A DNA stretch of 64,000 nucleotides from Cyclospora cayetanensis (lineage: Eukaryota > Apicomplexa > Conoidasida > Eucoccidiorida > Eimeriidae): the NCBI RefSeq assembly GCF_002999335.1, contig NW_020312258.1, positions 62,001 through 126,000 on the forward strand, written 5' to 3'. The position numbers and the translations under genes were made by a program. This document shows, in pieces, positions 53,300-64,000 of this stretch. A model generated the notes under the pieces. The model was given only the letters and a program-made list of their open reading frames with translations. It was not told where the DNA came from and did no database searches. Position 1 is the first letter of the stretch; the number at the start of each line of letters is the position of its first letter.

Positions 53300-53928
53300 T
53301 GAGAACGACAGCCAAGCCTTCAGAAGAGTAAGATCTGTTGACCCTAGAAATATGTGTATCAGAAGATGCACACAAAAGACAAAGCGAGGGGGAGTGCCAG
53401 GAGAAATAAGCTGCCCTGATGAGCACGGGTGAAAGCGGGCACGTGTGTAGGTTGGCTAATTACGAACGGTATTTCCCTTCAACAAATGGCAAAGAGAAGG
53501 AACAGTGGGAGCTGGCAACGAGTATCGCTGACTGACCAACGGATCATGCACAGGCCCATACAGCCGGGGCTGCGTGGACGCCGCAGCCGACAGGCGGCAC
53601 ACAGCGATATGGCCCTCCTTCCATGCTTTTATCTGGTTCTTTTCCCCTCTGTTTTGTGCTTGGCCTTCTATGCTGCTGTAAACACTCAGCAGCAACTGTA
53701 TTTCTGTCCACTTCGTTGCACTGCGGCATTTTAGGGGGTGGAGGAAGGGGAGGGCGCCACTGAATCCACGCGCTTGAACAGAGGTCTCGACCCTTTTGCT
53801 ATCTTTGGAAGCACTGAAATCTGTATCGAGGCGAGTGTAGCGTGTGGGATAGGGCACAAGCGTTAGGACTTGCGCGCAAGCAGTCAGCATTGTAGCCTTT
53901 CAGGCGAGAGCCTCCCCTTCCTCCTCTG
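53300..53928. other. no gene recognised; divergent intergenic region
   Basis: The interval lies between the start of the minus-strand CysQ gene and a possible plus-strand secreted protein, so it may hold both promoters. No motif seen. Confidence 0.35.
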
Positions 53929-54330
53929 ATGCTATGGAGGACACGAGGATCAGCAGCTGCAGCTGTGTTGGTGGCAGCTGCTTCTTTGCTGCTAATACGT
54001 GGTATGGCGCCCGATGAGAAGCCTCTTGAAGATGGGCCTCCTGGTTCTTCCCGCACGCATGCAAGGCAGCATAAGCAGGCGGAAGACGGGCAAGATGAAC
54101 AAGGCACGCATCCAACAGGAGTGTCTTTAGGTCGTGGTGATAGCCTCCCTTGGGCGCCTATCAGCGAGGATGCGCAGCGCGGGCAGCACAAGGCCCTTCG
54201 AAGAGATCAGCACGGTGCATCAGTCCCGTCTGAGGAATACGCGGGGGGCTCAGCGACCGTCGAAGTTCACTTCGAGCATCGGTACGCTGGTGAAGCTCCG
54301 GAGAGTGAAGCAAATAGTAGAGCTCGGTAG
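53929..54330 (+). CDS. possible secreted protein, first exon only
   Basis: An open frame begins MLWRTRGSAAAAVLVAAASL with a further LLLIRG, an excellent signal peptide in form, followed by about 105 polar, charged residues. A weak donor (CGGTAGATGC) at the end could join in phase to an acceptor with a long pyrimidine tract (TCTCCTCTTTCATAG, about 54497). That second exon would read IWQAAARKHQQGPFRGPPVRF. The same second region also has a coding-like minus frame (THIRRTELEALERALAGA), so assignment is uncertain. No family recognised. Confidence 0.35.
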   Translation: MLWRTRGSAAAAVLVAAASLLLIRGMAPDEKPLEDGPPGSSRTHARQHKQAEDGQDEQGTHPTGVSLGRGDSLPWAPISEDAQRGQHKALRRDQHGASVPSEEYAGGSATVEVHFEHRYAGEAPESEANSRAR

Positions 54331-56834
54331 ATGCAAGGGCAACAAGCTGCCAAGGAGTTGCTCGAGATGGGGTTCATTCATCACTAAGAAGCGCCTCTTC
54401 CCTCTTTTTTTAGCCCCCCTCCCTCTCTCTGCCCACTATTCACCGTAGTGAAGCTCCCCATGCGTTTTTTCACATTCCTGTCTCCTCTTTCATAGTATTT
54501 GGCAAGCCGCAGCACGGAAGCACCAGCAAGGGCCCTTTCGAGGGCCTCCAGTTCGGTTCGACGTATGTGCGTCGGCAGCCCTTGCACCAGCGCTGCCATT
54601 TGGCGCTTCTCAGTGTGTGCGGACCCTCCTTTACCTTGCGAACTCAGGTGCGGAGAGGGCCTCACCGGCTGTCTGGGCCCCGAATTGAGGCATATGTTTT
54701 TTACTCTTCAGCGAGCAGAACAAAATGCCGCAGCACAAAGAGCCAAGAGCGAATAGGAGGCGTAAACACGGGGAGGACAGGAACAGGCATGGAGGGAGAG
54801 GGTGGGTTGCCGAGCTAGACACGTGGGACTTTCTTTTTAAAAAGACCCTCAACAACTCTCTAGAGAGTTTGTACTGAGTCGAGAGTGGAGTGATGAAGGG
54901 TCTCTCTACGGAGATCTAGGAGGGGCGGTGCACAAAAGGCCATGCGGTGGGGGGCACAGGTCCTTTACAGGCAAAGAAAGAGGATTTTGACAGGAGGACA
55001 CAAGGATAGACCCACGTTACCCGACACGTGTGGATTAAAATATCCGACGCTGTAACGGTCTCTGCACTCCCTTCCTCAGGGCCTCATCCTTTTCCTCTTC
55101 CTGCCCCTCACCGCCCGTGTTCCTCTTTTCTGTCATAAAGCTCTTTTTTTTCGGTTGACGCACTCTATACACACTGTCTCTGTTGCTTCCCTCTGGGCCT
55201 CTCTCATGGGCTTATTAATAACATTTTGAGGGGTCTGCCTTTTATCCTTCTGGGTCAAATGGGCGTCTAGCGTAGCGTAGAACAGCGCGCAGTTCAGGGC
55301 AGACCTCCTGGGCCCCCCAGGAAAACTACATGGCCTTCGTGGCATTCAGAACCTCCCCACAGTTCCGCACAGTTGCCAGGAGAAGGGAGGGTCGCTGTTA
55401 GCAGATGTTTATAAGTAGTCGCATCTATAAGTGTGGTGCCCCATTCTGCGCACTAAACACACTGGCGTCTCTGCTGGAGTGAACAACGGGGTACGTCGCC
55501 AGGCGCTCCATTTCCGAGAGGCCGTTGTGTTGAGCACTACAGAATCGCGGCGCCTGTTGAGCAGAAGGCGCACGGCTTCATCGCAGCAGCGGTAGCAGCG
55601 GGAGGAGGAGTGCTGTGCTTCAGGCAAGCGTGGTGTGTGCACTCAGGGCGGTTCGGCCCATAGTCTCCCTTGCAACCGCAGGAGGGTGCACACATCTGTG
55701 GCTGTGGCAACTAAGTTCGAGCATTCAGGTGCAGTATTACACACTAGGGCCACAAAGCAAGTAAAAAGGCACACCTTGGGGCCTGTGGGAGTTGGGCTCC
55801 GAGATTCGCCCGTTGCGCATGCTCACGGGGTTCAGTCGCCTTTCCTGTCTTGACTGCTGTGCCCTTGAGAAACCTCCTCGCGCGCGCTAGTGCCTGTCGG
55901 GGACAAACGCATAGAGGGCTTGAGCGCATCCTTTATCCTTTGAAGGAAGACAGGGGCCCCCCAGTGACCTCCAGGGGCCCCCCATCCTTGCAGGGGTACC
56001 CCTGGCAGCTGTTTTGCGTAGCCTGCACCGCCATATATTTTACACAAGTGTGCTAAAAGGCGGGGTTTCTGTCGAGCGGGGCGTGTATTGGGCAGAAACG
56101 CGCAAGGCGTGTGGGCGTGTTGTGCTGTCTAGGCCCAACTGGCTGTCACGGGGGCTTCGGGTAGTGCCTCAGCAGGATTGCTTAAGCATTTTCTCGGCTT
56201 CCCTTGGCTTCTTGGACCAGATTCGTTTCTTACAGCGTTTTTTGTAGGAGCCCACGACTGTGTGGCTCCTCTCCTTCCTCCATATCCGTGCCTCCCGTTC
56301 CGTGTAGTGGTGTGGCGGCTTCGTGGCTGCGATACGGCGGCCACTAGAGGCAGCCGAATGACCGACGGAAGCCACAGCCTTCTAGTGCCGTTGTTTACTC
56401 CCCGCTATCCTTTCTTTGCACCTCATCGTTGCGCAGCGCCAAACGAAGACTCTTTAGCTGCACAGAGTGCTCCCCCGTTGCCTCGGCGGAGTGGCTTCCC
56501 CCCGTCTGCTTTTGCGCCGTCCTCCACTCTGGGGTGCCGTCCCCCGTCGCTTGGCTTTTTCCCGGAGTCCCTTGGTGGTGTTTGAGCTCCCTAGGCGCTG
56601 TAAGTCTGTGGAAGACACAAGCCTCCTGGCGTGGCAGCTACGCCGCTCAGCCTCGCTTTTCGTGCCTGCCTTGCGTTCTACAGTCGCTCTATGGCTATAC
56701 GACGCACAGCCAGACTGCTGCGGTCTCTTTGCAAGAGCTCATAAGGCCACTGGAGGTCCAGACACCGACGGGAGGGGCCTGAGGCGCGTGGGGAGTCGCG
56801 GCTTCCCAGGAGCGCTGGCATCGGCAGCAGCAGA
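54331..56834. other. no firm gene; upstream of the RING gene
   Basis: Several short frames on both strands, none with a motif. The last kilobase is GC-rich and probably contains the leader and promoter of the RING gene. One frame near 56840 reads AECPQCLDTL but does not join in phase (see rejected items). Confidence 0.3.
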
Positions 56835-58549
56835 ATGCCCGCAGTGTCTCGACACGCTGGTGCTGGAAGCCAGCGAGGCGCCGCCGATGGTCAGAGGCCA
56901 TCGCGGCTGAGGGGTCCTTCCAGATCCTGCTGCAGAGTCACCAGCAATGAGGGGGGGGGGGGGCCCCCTGGGCGCAGGACCTCTGAGGAGGCGCGTGCGA
57001 GGGGCCCTACGAAAACAGCGCGTAGGGGGCGGCCGCTTAGGAGAGCTCCAGTAAGGGCCTCACCTCCGCAACAGGAGTCGCTGCTGTCGAGGAATGGACA
57101 CTCCCGTGCGGGTGCTGCTGCAGCCGCCTCTGCCAATGCAGCAGCGGCTGCAACAGATGCAGCTGCACCTGCTGCCCCCCGCCAGCGCGTGCTGAGAAGT
57201 GAACGGCCGCTGCTCAGCTTGCGGGAGGCTGTGTCTGTCCCAGTTGCACCAGAAACAGCATCGGCTGCCGCAGCCGAAGCCGCAACTTTGCCTGCTGCTG
57301 CTGCTGCTGCTGCTGCCCGTTCCTCTGGTCGAGCGGCGCGTAGGGCGTCGAGGCAGAACGCAGCTGCAGCAGTGCATGCAGCAGCAGCAGACGCAGACGC
57401 AGCAGCAGCAACAGCTGCAGAAAACAGCAATCAAGCTTCGTGCCAGCTGGACCCGACAGTGCCGCGAAGGGAGCGGCGGCTGCGAGGGGCGGAGGCCCTT
57501 CGATGCAAGTTCAGTGGCTTCTCTGCGACAGATGAGGAGCTACAGCAGCAGCAATGCGGTAGGCAAGCCGCAGTGGCAACCAACCGAGGCAGCTTCATTT
57601 TTGCTTAGTGGAGTCGGAGTCGTAGAGGTGGCGCGAGTAGCATGCGACTTGCAAAATTGGGGGGGTCCATAGGCGCGTGGAGTGCCTCTTCTCTCTGTGC
57701 TGTCGAGGAGAGGCCCCTGTGAGCCGGTGTTGCTTTGTCTGCTCCCTCAGCTTCGCGCTTTCTTCTTCTGCGTGCCTGTCTGCTTTGCTGCTGCGACAGG
57801 CTGCTGTTTAGACGAGCTGCTGCCGAAGGGAGGCGGTGAGGAGGGGGTGAGTCTGGCAAGGAGCGCGGGAGAAGAGGAGCTTGCGGGGGACCTTAAGGCC
57901 GGCTGTGCAGCTACGCGAAGTCAGAAAACTGCAAAGGCTGCCGCTCAAGGTGTCTCCGAGAAGAAGGCGTTCACACCCCCTCCGCTGGCGCGAATTGACG
58001 CATGCAGCCACTGCTTTCACCTAAGATGCATCCAGGTACAGTTCTTGCGGAGGTTGTTGAGGCATCTTGGGGGTCGGAGTAGTGCGCCGCTCCGCTGTGG
58101 CCCTTCGTTGCAACGCCACCACTGCAGCGATGCATGAGGCGGTTCTTGATTTGGCTTTTTTGCAGGTATGGGCTCAACGTGAGACGTCCTGCCCGCTGTG
58201 CAAGGCCGTGTTCTCCTACATCGCTGCATACAATGGCACCACTCGGGAGCTTCTGGATGTCGTACGTCTCTTGGTCATTGTCAGAAGTAGCGCCTAGCTT
58301 TCGGTGTTTTGCTGTTGGGCATCCTCCGAACGTTTGTATGGGGAACGCCAGGGAGATTGCAGGCTTTCCCGTTTCGTGTGCTGCGCTTTCCTAAATCTTT
58401 CCTATCTGCGTGTGGCGCCCTGTACTGCTGCTGCAGCAACGTTGCATCCACGTCTTTCAGAAAGATCTGCCGTCCTCCTCCGAGTCTGCTGTGTCCATAG
58501 AGACTGTCTCTTCGGGGGAGGCATCCTCCGAAGGGTCCGACATCGAGGC

Positions 58550-58583
<34 letters not shown>

Positions 58584-60397
58584 AGGCTGCAGTTCCTGCG
58601 GCGACGCTTGCACCAGAGGTCCCCACGAATACGCAGGGCCGCAGCAGAGGGGGGCAGCGCGTCATCACCTGGAGTGGCAGGGGTATGTGAGCATTTGTGG
58701 CGAAATCGCTTGGTTCTGTGCTGCACTGGCATACCCAAGTTGGACCTAGTATGCAGTAGGAGTGACTTTTCGTGGCCTTTATTTCGGTTGTTTCGAGGGG
58801 CCTGTCCTTATTGCTCCTGCTGCAGCTTGTGCGCCGCGTTCTGGAATCGTGGGGCCGCACCGTCTCCTCTCTGCGCCGTAGCAGCCGCACAGGGGCTGCT
58901 GGGCATGCAGCAGCAGCAGCAGCAGCAGCAGAAGCGGCACCAGCCGCAACAACAGGTGCTGCAACAGCCGTCACCCGCCGGAGACAGGCGGCAGAGCACT
59001 CAGACCGCCAAGAGGAGCGCGCGGGAAGCATGCAGCGGGCAGGGGATCTCAACAGGGCCCCCCCAGCAGTCCGACGGCGTAGTAGAGAGCATCTCGATTC
59101 TCAGCTGCACACGCGGAGGCGAAGGGAAGAGGCAGCTGGTTAGGCATCGCCCCCCTCCCCCCCTTTGTTCCCCCCTGATGCTGTGTTTGTGGAGCTCAGG
59201 GACCTTGATTGAGGGTGTGCTGCAGGCTGCGCGCAGTCTTCGTGCTCGCCAGCATGTAGCATGGTGGTTGCCTTTCGTCTTCTGAGGTGTCTTTGCGCTC
59301 AGACGTAGAGCGTAAACGGCCAACGCCCTCCCCGACAGAGGTAATGCTCACCGCCTGCGTGTGGAGTCCGCTGCCAAATTAGCCGCATCTGAGTCACGCT
59401 GTCTGCCCCAGTTTCGCTTGTAAAGCATGCGCAAACGTCGCGCGCTTCTGCACACCTACCTATGTATTTGCATGCGTGGCCATGTAGGGTATCGTATAGG
59501 TCGAGCAGTTTTGGGGAAGGCTAGTCTTTGATGCAGCAGCCAAGGGTGTGTTGCAACGGTGCGCGTCTACGCCGAAGTGGCACTTGTTGATTTTATTGTC
59601 ATGTTGAGCCTATGTATGTTGTCTGCGTCTAGACCGTTTTCGCCGCTATTCAGGGGCTTGAGTTCGCGCACACCATTCCCCCGGGGTGTGTGTATTCTTT
59701 CTTCGGTCTGCTGCTGCTGTAGGTAGCCAGGCGGACGGCTTCATTCTTCCAGCGCCGTGTGGATGCGCTGTACGCAAGCCACGACGCTCCTGCTTCTCTG
59801 GGGCAGGAGGGGGCAGAGGAGGCATCAAGAGAATCAAGTGCTGTCGCTGCCCTCGAAGCCTCCGAAGGGATGTCGCAGCAGGTGGGAAGAGGAGACAGCA
59901 CGCCCAGCAAGCACCCTGCGCGGATTTGAACCTCCTCCGAGAACCTTTTCCTTCTTCCCCTCTCTCCTCCCACTTTCTACGGCTGCCTGCGAATCCGCAA
60001 ATGGCTCAGCCCTTGTCCCTCGTCTATGATATCGCCTGCTGGCGTGTCTCTGCTGCAGGTAGAGGGAAGAGGGAGGAGGCACACTCGGCACGACGGGCAC
60101 TCCGCTGAGGATTTTTCGCTTGCCTCCACCAGTAACACGGCAGAAAAAGCCTCAAGGGAAGGAAGCGGAGGAGCACCTCCTAGGAGGCGAGGGGTGTTGC
60201 CCGTGATAGTCCCGCTTGGCGCGATGCGGCGTATTGGGCTGGCTGGAGAAAGCGTCCCTCAAAGCAGGGGAAGCCTCCAGGAGCAGCCTTCGTTTTGTCT
60301 TAGGCCTAGCTACGCCGAAGACTTCCTCTTACACGGTGCATCAAGCGCCGCAAACAGACGCGGAAATTTACCGCGGAGAGGAGGCGGGGCACCGTGA
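56835..60397 (+). CDS. RING-H2 zinc-finger protein, probable E3 ubiquitin ligase
   Basis: RING-H2 domains recruit ubiquitin-conjugating enzymes. Eight exons, 56835-57558, 57800-58035, 58166-58261, 58437-58682, 58826-59138, 59303-59340, 59723-59881 and 60059-60397, have fully consistent phases and give 716 residues. Exon 1 is Arg-rich, then a run of Ala-rich low complexity (residues about 90-200). The RING starts at the exon 1/2 junction with CGCCLDELL (Cys-x2-Cys). After a roughly 62-residue loop it continues with ACSHCFHLRCIQ (Cys-x-His-x2-His-x2-Cys) and, across an intron, VWAQRETSCPLCKAVF (Cys-x2-Cys). Thus all eight ligands are present with Trp before the last pair. The C-terminal half has a ten-CAG polyglutamine, Arg-rich segments (LVRRVLESWGRTVSSLRR) and RRTASFFQRRVDALYAS. 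The RING resembles the PHRF1/TOPORS style in its FSYI-like tail, but the orthologue is not established. The start ATG at 56835 is the first in frame. Confidence 0.8.
58551..58580 (+). repeat. (CAG)10 polyglutamine repeat
   Basis: Ten uninterrupted CAG triplets lie in frame within exon 4 of the RING gene, between an acidic Ser-rich segment and RRLQFLRRRL. Confidence 0.95.
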
Positions 60398-61870
60398 GTG
60401 CAGAAAAAGTTCTCGAGGCAGACCCCCCTCCCCAACCGCCTTGCGAGACACTGTGGGAGCGGCGACTCTCAAGTGGGGGCAGCGCGGCCTAGAAGGGGCC
60501 TCCCTCTTATTTGCAACTGGAGCGCATGGACAAAGTCACCGTGATTATCGTTCTGAAAGGCGCCTGACAGTTTAGCTCTAGGAAGGCACCGTGCGCCAGG
60601 AGTTGTTACACAGGCCGTATGTATCATCCTCTTGCTGAGCGGGGAGGCAGGGAAAACAGAAAATCCGAACAGTGGCTTTTTGAGAGCAGTGCAGTGCCGT
60701 TCGGGTCAAGCATGCAGGTGCTGCTTATATCTTGCCTTTGCCGGTGCAGCAGCTACACTTTGAGGCTACAGCAGCAGCCATATAGGGGCTGCATCTGGAG
60801 CAGCGCAAATAAAACGCTTCTGCTCCAGGCGACGGCACGCTTTCTTGGCCGTCAGAGGGCCTGGAGAAGCCGGGAACCTCCTTAAAGGGGAAAGCTTATT
60901 GGCTACATTGCTTGCTCGTAGTTGAAGCGGCAGCGGATGCTGCTGCTGTCGCACACACAACTGTGAAGGGTTTGGGCTTTGCTGTTGTTGGATACGCCAC
61001 GTAGTAGAGAAGGCGTCGCTGTAAAAGTGTGACACAAGCATCAACGTCGCCCGCATGCGAGCAACAGAGCGAGCACACAGGGCAGACCTGTGTCGCGGGC
61101 AGCAGCCTCAGCTGCTGAGCGGGTTCTTAGCTCTGGCGAGGGCTGGATTTTGCTTGTTTCTTTCTCGGCAGAGATCGACACTGCGTCTGCTGCTTGCGCC
61201 TGGTGTACACGGGCTAGCGCAAAAAAATCAAAAGGCGTCGGCATTTCAAATCATGGAAATTCCCCCCTGAGTAGAAGCCTCAGGGCCGCATTCTCCCTCT
61301 GAGGGGTTACTCCGGCCGCCGTCACCACTGATAGAAGCACACTTTATGGCAAGATGGCACTACTGCGAAGCTACAACGCAAGTGCTGCAGATCGCACCTC
61401 GTTTGGCAGAAAAGGAGCACGACAAAATGCAAACCAGGGAACGGGCTTGAAAAATAGTATGCATTGCGGGGCCGATAGGGAGGTTCCCTCGCTGATGAAT
61501 CCTTCTCTTGTGCAGAATACAGGGAAGTCCGCCCACTGGCGGAAAATCCTTGTATAGTCTGCACAAAAGGGATATTCGCTGCACTCTACAAATGATTCAC
61601 AGATGCCAGATTTGTTGAGGGAGGGGGCAGCGGCGAAAAGGTCTGCTGTCGACGCACGCGTTTGCGTAGGGGGGGAGGAGCAAAGGATCAGGCTAGAAGG
61701 GGCAAATGAAGATCTGCAAGACGACACTTCCCGCCAGGAGAAAGACAGTGTGTATGGGAGTTGAAGCCGTCAACCCTACGAAGACCACTGCAAGGGTCAG
61801 CTGCACCAGGGCACACACATCGAACGCATGCAGTAGCAATCGTGGAAAGGACTCCCCAAAAGCAGGCGGC
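60398..61870. other. no firm gene; convergent region
   Basis: The region lies between the 3' ends of the RING gene and a minus-strand gene. A minus frame at about 61650-61500 (KSGICESFVECSEYPFCADY) looks coding-like and could be an extra exon of the left-hand gene or part of another gene. No link was proven. Confidence 0.3.
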
Positions 61871-63949
61871 CTAATTTTGCGTGGAAAAACGCTCCTCCTC
61901 CCCCTGAGCTGCCAGATCCGTCTGTTAAAATGGTGTTGGCCGTTTGTGGGGGTTACTTCAGCTAATGGCCCTAAAATTTTATCGTAAGCAGAGCGCGACG
62001 CTGCTTACTTGCAGGGCTGCAAACACGGCCAAATGTCGCATGGATCCGCCTCCAACGCTCCGGCTACAGCAACGCTGTTGTTGTTTGCCTGAAGATGCTT
62101 CTTCAGCGCCGCTGCTGCTGCTTGTGGGTTCGTTTTGAAGGCGAACTTCGGCGTAGGGCCTCGTCCGCTTGCTAGATCGAGCGGCAACAACCCGCAAGAT
62201 CCGCTGCCTCACGAAGAGGCAAATAGGCACCAGGCAGCAGAAATAAGCCAGCGCGAAGCTGTCCTGGGTAGTTGTGAGACCCCATGAGCCTCTCTTTGGC
62301 AGGCTGGAGGGCAGAAACTGCTGCAGAAATTCAGGAAGGGCCCCTGCTGCCCATACGCTTAGGACGGGCAAAGCCGCATCCATAAGGAGAGGGGGCACGA
62401 GGCGCGAAGAGGCCAGCAAATGCGATATCGTGCCGTCTGCAGCAGCGATCTGCACACATACACATCAGCAGCAGCAGCCAGAAGCAGACAGATCCAGAAC
62501 TTTTCTAGAGGCAAATGTGCACTACAAAGTGCTTGGACAAAACCAAAGAAAGGCTGTCCATCGTGCTACGCAGCACCGGGAGACCGTGACAGAGAAGCCG
62601 ATGTTTTGCGAAGGCTTTTCTTTCTCGATGCGAAGCGAGAAGTGTCGCGACAACAAATCTTCTTTATGCCCCTCCCGTAGCTAGCCCTCCTCTTGTGTAC
62701 AGACAATGCCGCTGCAGGCGAGCGGCAGAGGGGCCCCTCGGGTGGCTTGAACACAGCCATGCAGGCATCGCTTCGCAAGGAACACTCATGTCGTCCTTCA
62801 GAAAGCGAGGCTCCGTCGTAGCCAGAGAGGCAATACAAAGAGCCCGTTTACCCTCCCGAGGCCTACGTTGTTTCCTCTGGCTCCCCCGTCGGTGCACCTG
62901 GAGGGCTGGAGGGCGCACTAAAGTTGCAACTTGGAGAGCTTTGAAGTTTACTGAACGTGTTGGCTTACAAGGCTCTTGCCATCTTCAGCGTATATGTGCA
63001 GATTGAGGTCTCGGACGACCGTGTAGCCTACGCAGAGCGCCAGCTGGAGCAGCAGCCAGAGGGGCTGCACGTACACAGCAAGGAGGGAACCTTCGAAGCA
63101 CTCCACTCTTACCCAGCGCACAACGCAACAAGGCACATTCCCCAACGCTTTGCGCCTGCAGCTGCAGGATCGACGCGATCCGCTGATGCTGCCCTCGACG
63201 AAGAAGAGCAAGAAAAGAAGGGGCAAGAGCAACGCAACAAGTCGATGGGGGCACAGCGCAGCAGGCACGAGCAGCGCTGGGTAAAGAAAAAAGGCGACTT
63301 GATGTGGCCTAAAAGCACGGGAAGAAGAGGCAGGCACGCTCCGGCTTCTTCCCGCGAACCACGCTTCTCTTGCAGAGTCCTTTACAACGCCGTCCGTTTC
63401 TGTGCGGCAGCTCCGGCGCATCGGAGAAGAGGCTCTTGAAACGTCGTGGCAGTGAGAGCTGCTGGTGTCGCTGCTGAAGCAGCTCCTGCCTGTTGAGGGA
63501 AGCCGCAACAGAGAACTGCCGGCTTCGTGCATGCTGCTGTTGGTGCACTCAGGGCTTCCCTCAGAAGAGCTTGAGCTCCCAGCCTCAGCGGCGTGACCAC
63601 CTTCGAGTGGTGCTTTCCCTGCTGGACGGACTGCGCCCGCTGCTTCCCGTGCCAGTGCCCTTACTGGTGCAGTTGCTACCGCTGAAGTTGCAGCCGATGC
63701 AGGGAAAGACACGCCCAGCGCAGTCGCAGTTGGCTCTGCGGCGTCTTTGACTGCCTCGTCAGCCGCATCGGCACGTGCAGGAAAGACCGCTGAGGATCCT
63801 CTGGGCCATATCGCGGAGGTGAAGAACTGCTTCGCTCGAATATGCAACAAGCTGCTCCGGAGCATTCTGCAACAGCGCGGCAAGCGAAGGCGGCTTCTGA
63901 GAAGAATCTGGCGCGCGTGCTTAGCGGCGATTGACGCCGCCAGTGCCAT
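61871..63949 (-). CDS. putative mitochondrial multi-pass membrane protein, family unknown
   Basis: Five exons, 63949-62969, 62897-62852, 62795-62577, 62436-62009 and 61921-61871, join with agreeing phases and give 574 residues ending GEEERFSTQN. The N-terminus MALAASIAAKHARQILLRSR and the following LRLPRCCRMLRSSL contain many Arg and no acidic residues, as in a mitochondrial presequence. A Ser/Ala-rich spacer follows. Hydrophobic candidates are VAFFLYPALLVPAALC, LVALLLPLLFLLFF, VYVQPLWLLLQLALCVGY, LMDAALPVLSVWAAGAL and SFALAYFCCLVPICLFV. The second lies in a pyrimidine-rich tract that could instead be an unrecognised intron's 3' end. Donors are GTAAGC (first), GTAAAC (second), GTGCTG (third, weak) and GTAAGC (fourth). 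I do not recognise the family. The window ends only 51 bases upstream of the start, so an earlier exon cannot be excluded. Confidence 0.5.
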
Positions 63950-64000
63950 CAGTGTTCCTGCTCTCTGCCTCGCACAGCAGCGGGGCAGGGAAGCGTGCTG

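Noticed and set aside
54384..54665. Minus-strand frame with a helix-like segment (THIRRTELEALERALAGA)
   Set aside because: It overlaps a plus-strand acceptor and frame of equal quality, is short, and matches no family. It is kept only as an alternative to the plus-strand model.
56829..56892. A frame reading AECPQCLDTL that could be the first Cys pair of the RING domain
   Set aside because: It needs a 46-nt intron and a phase that does not match the next frame. The spliced CGCCLDELL at 57558/57800 gives the Cys pair with all phases in agreement.

Overview
This window looks like nuclear DNA of a coccidian apicomplexan, most likely an Eimeria species. The evidence is long CAG/CAA runs read as polyglutamine, polyalanine or polyserine inside otherwise conserved proteins, degenerate CCCTAAA-like tracts in introns, short GT-AG introns, and lineage markers: an ASP5/plasmepsin V-type aspartyl protease, a rhoptry-kinase-like pseudogene and chromovirus-type retroelement remnants. 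All work was by eye. The species, and the relation to any published assembly, are inference.

Layout. 0.4-4.1 kb (minus): ASP5-type aspartyl protease in at least seven exons. 5.3-8.0 kb (minus): decayed Ty3/gypsy (chromovirus) copy A with LTR-like ends. 8.9-15.4 kb (plus): CTR9, the TPR scaffold of the PAF1 transcription elongation complex. 16.7-22.8 kb (plus): a gamma-tubulin complex component. 23.3-24.4 kb (minus): a probable multi-pass membrane protein with a mitochondrial-like leader. 25.5-29.3 kb (minus): chromovirus copy B, collinear with copy A at an offset of about 20.2 kb. 31.0-32.8 kb (plus): a DNMT2-type tRNA cytosine methyltransferase in one exon. 34.0-36.0 kb (minus): a broken rhoptry-type kinase gene. 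37.8-41.2 kb: two LTR-like repeats flanking a 365-codon minus-strand frame interrupted by only two stops. 42.3-44.7 kb (plus): a six-exon La protein ending in a DCL/DUF3223-like domain. 45.3-46.1 kb (minus): a two-exon protein with two membrane segments. 48.8-49.7 kb (plus): a small gene with a possible 14-nt microexon. 51.6-53.3 kb (minus): a CysQ/BPNT-type 3'(2'),5'-bisphosphate nucleotidase. 53.9 kb (plus): a possible secreted protein. 56.8-60.4 kb (plus): an eight-exon RING-H2 protein. 61.9-63.9 kb (minus): a five-exon membrane protein with a mitochondrial-like leader.

For ASP5 exons 1-6, La, CysQ, the RING protein, the 45.3-kb gene and the 61.9-kb gene I derived exon borders whose splice phases all agree, so those models are fairly firm. 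CTR9 and the gamma-tubulin complex gene are firm in identity but have unresolved middle exons. The genes are unrelated housekeeping or secretory functions on both strands and show no operon logic. The clear large-scale pattern is an alternation between CAG-rich gene blocks (about 3-22 kb and 56-63 kb) and repeat-poor or transposon-bearing stretches (about 5-8, 25-30 and 36-56 kb).
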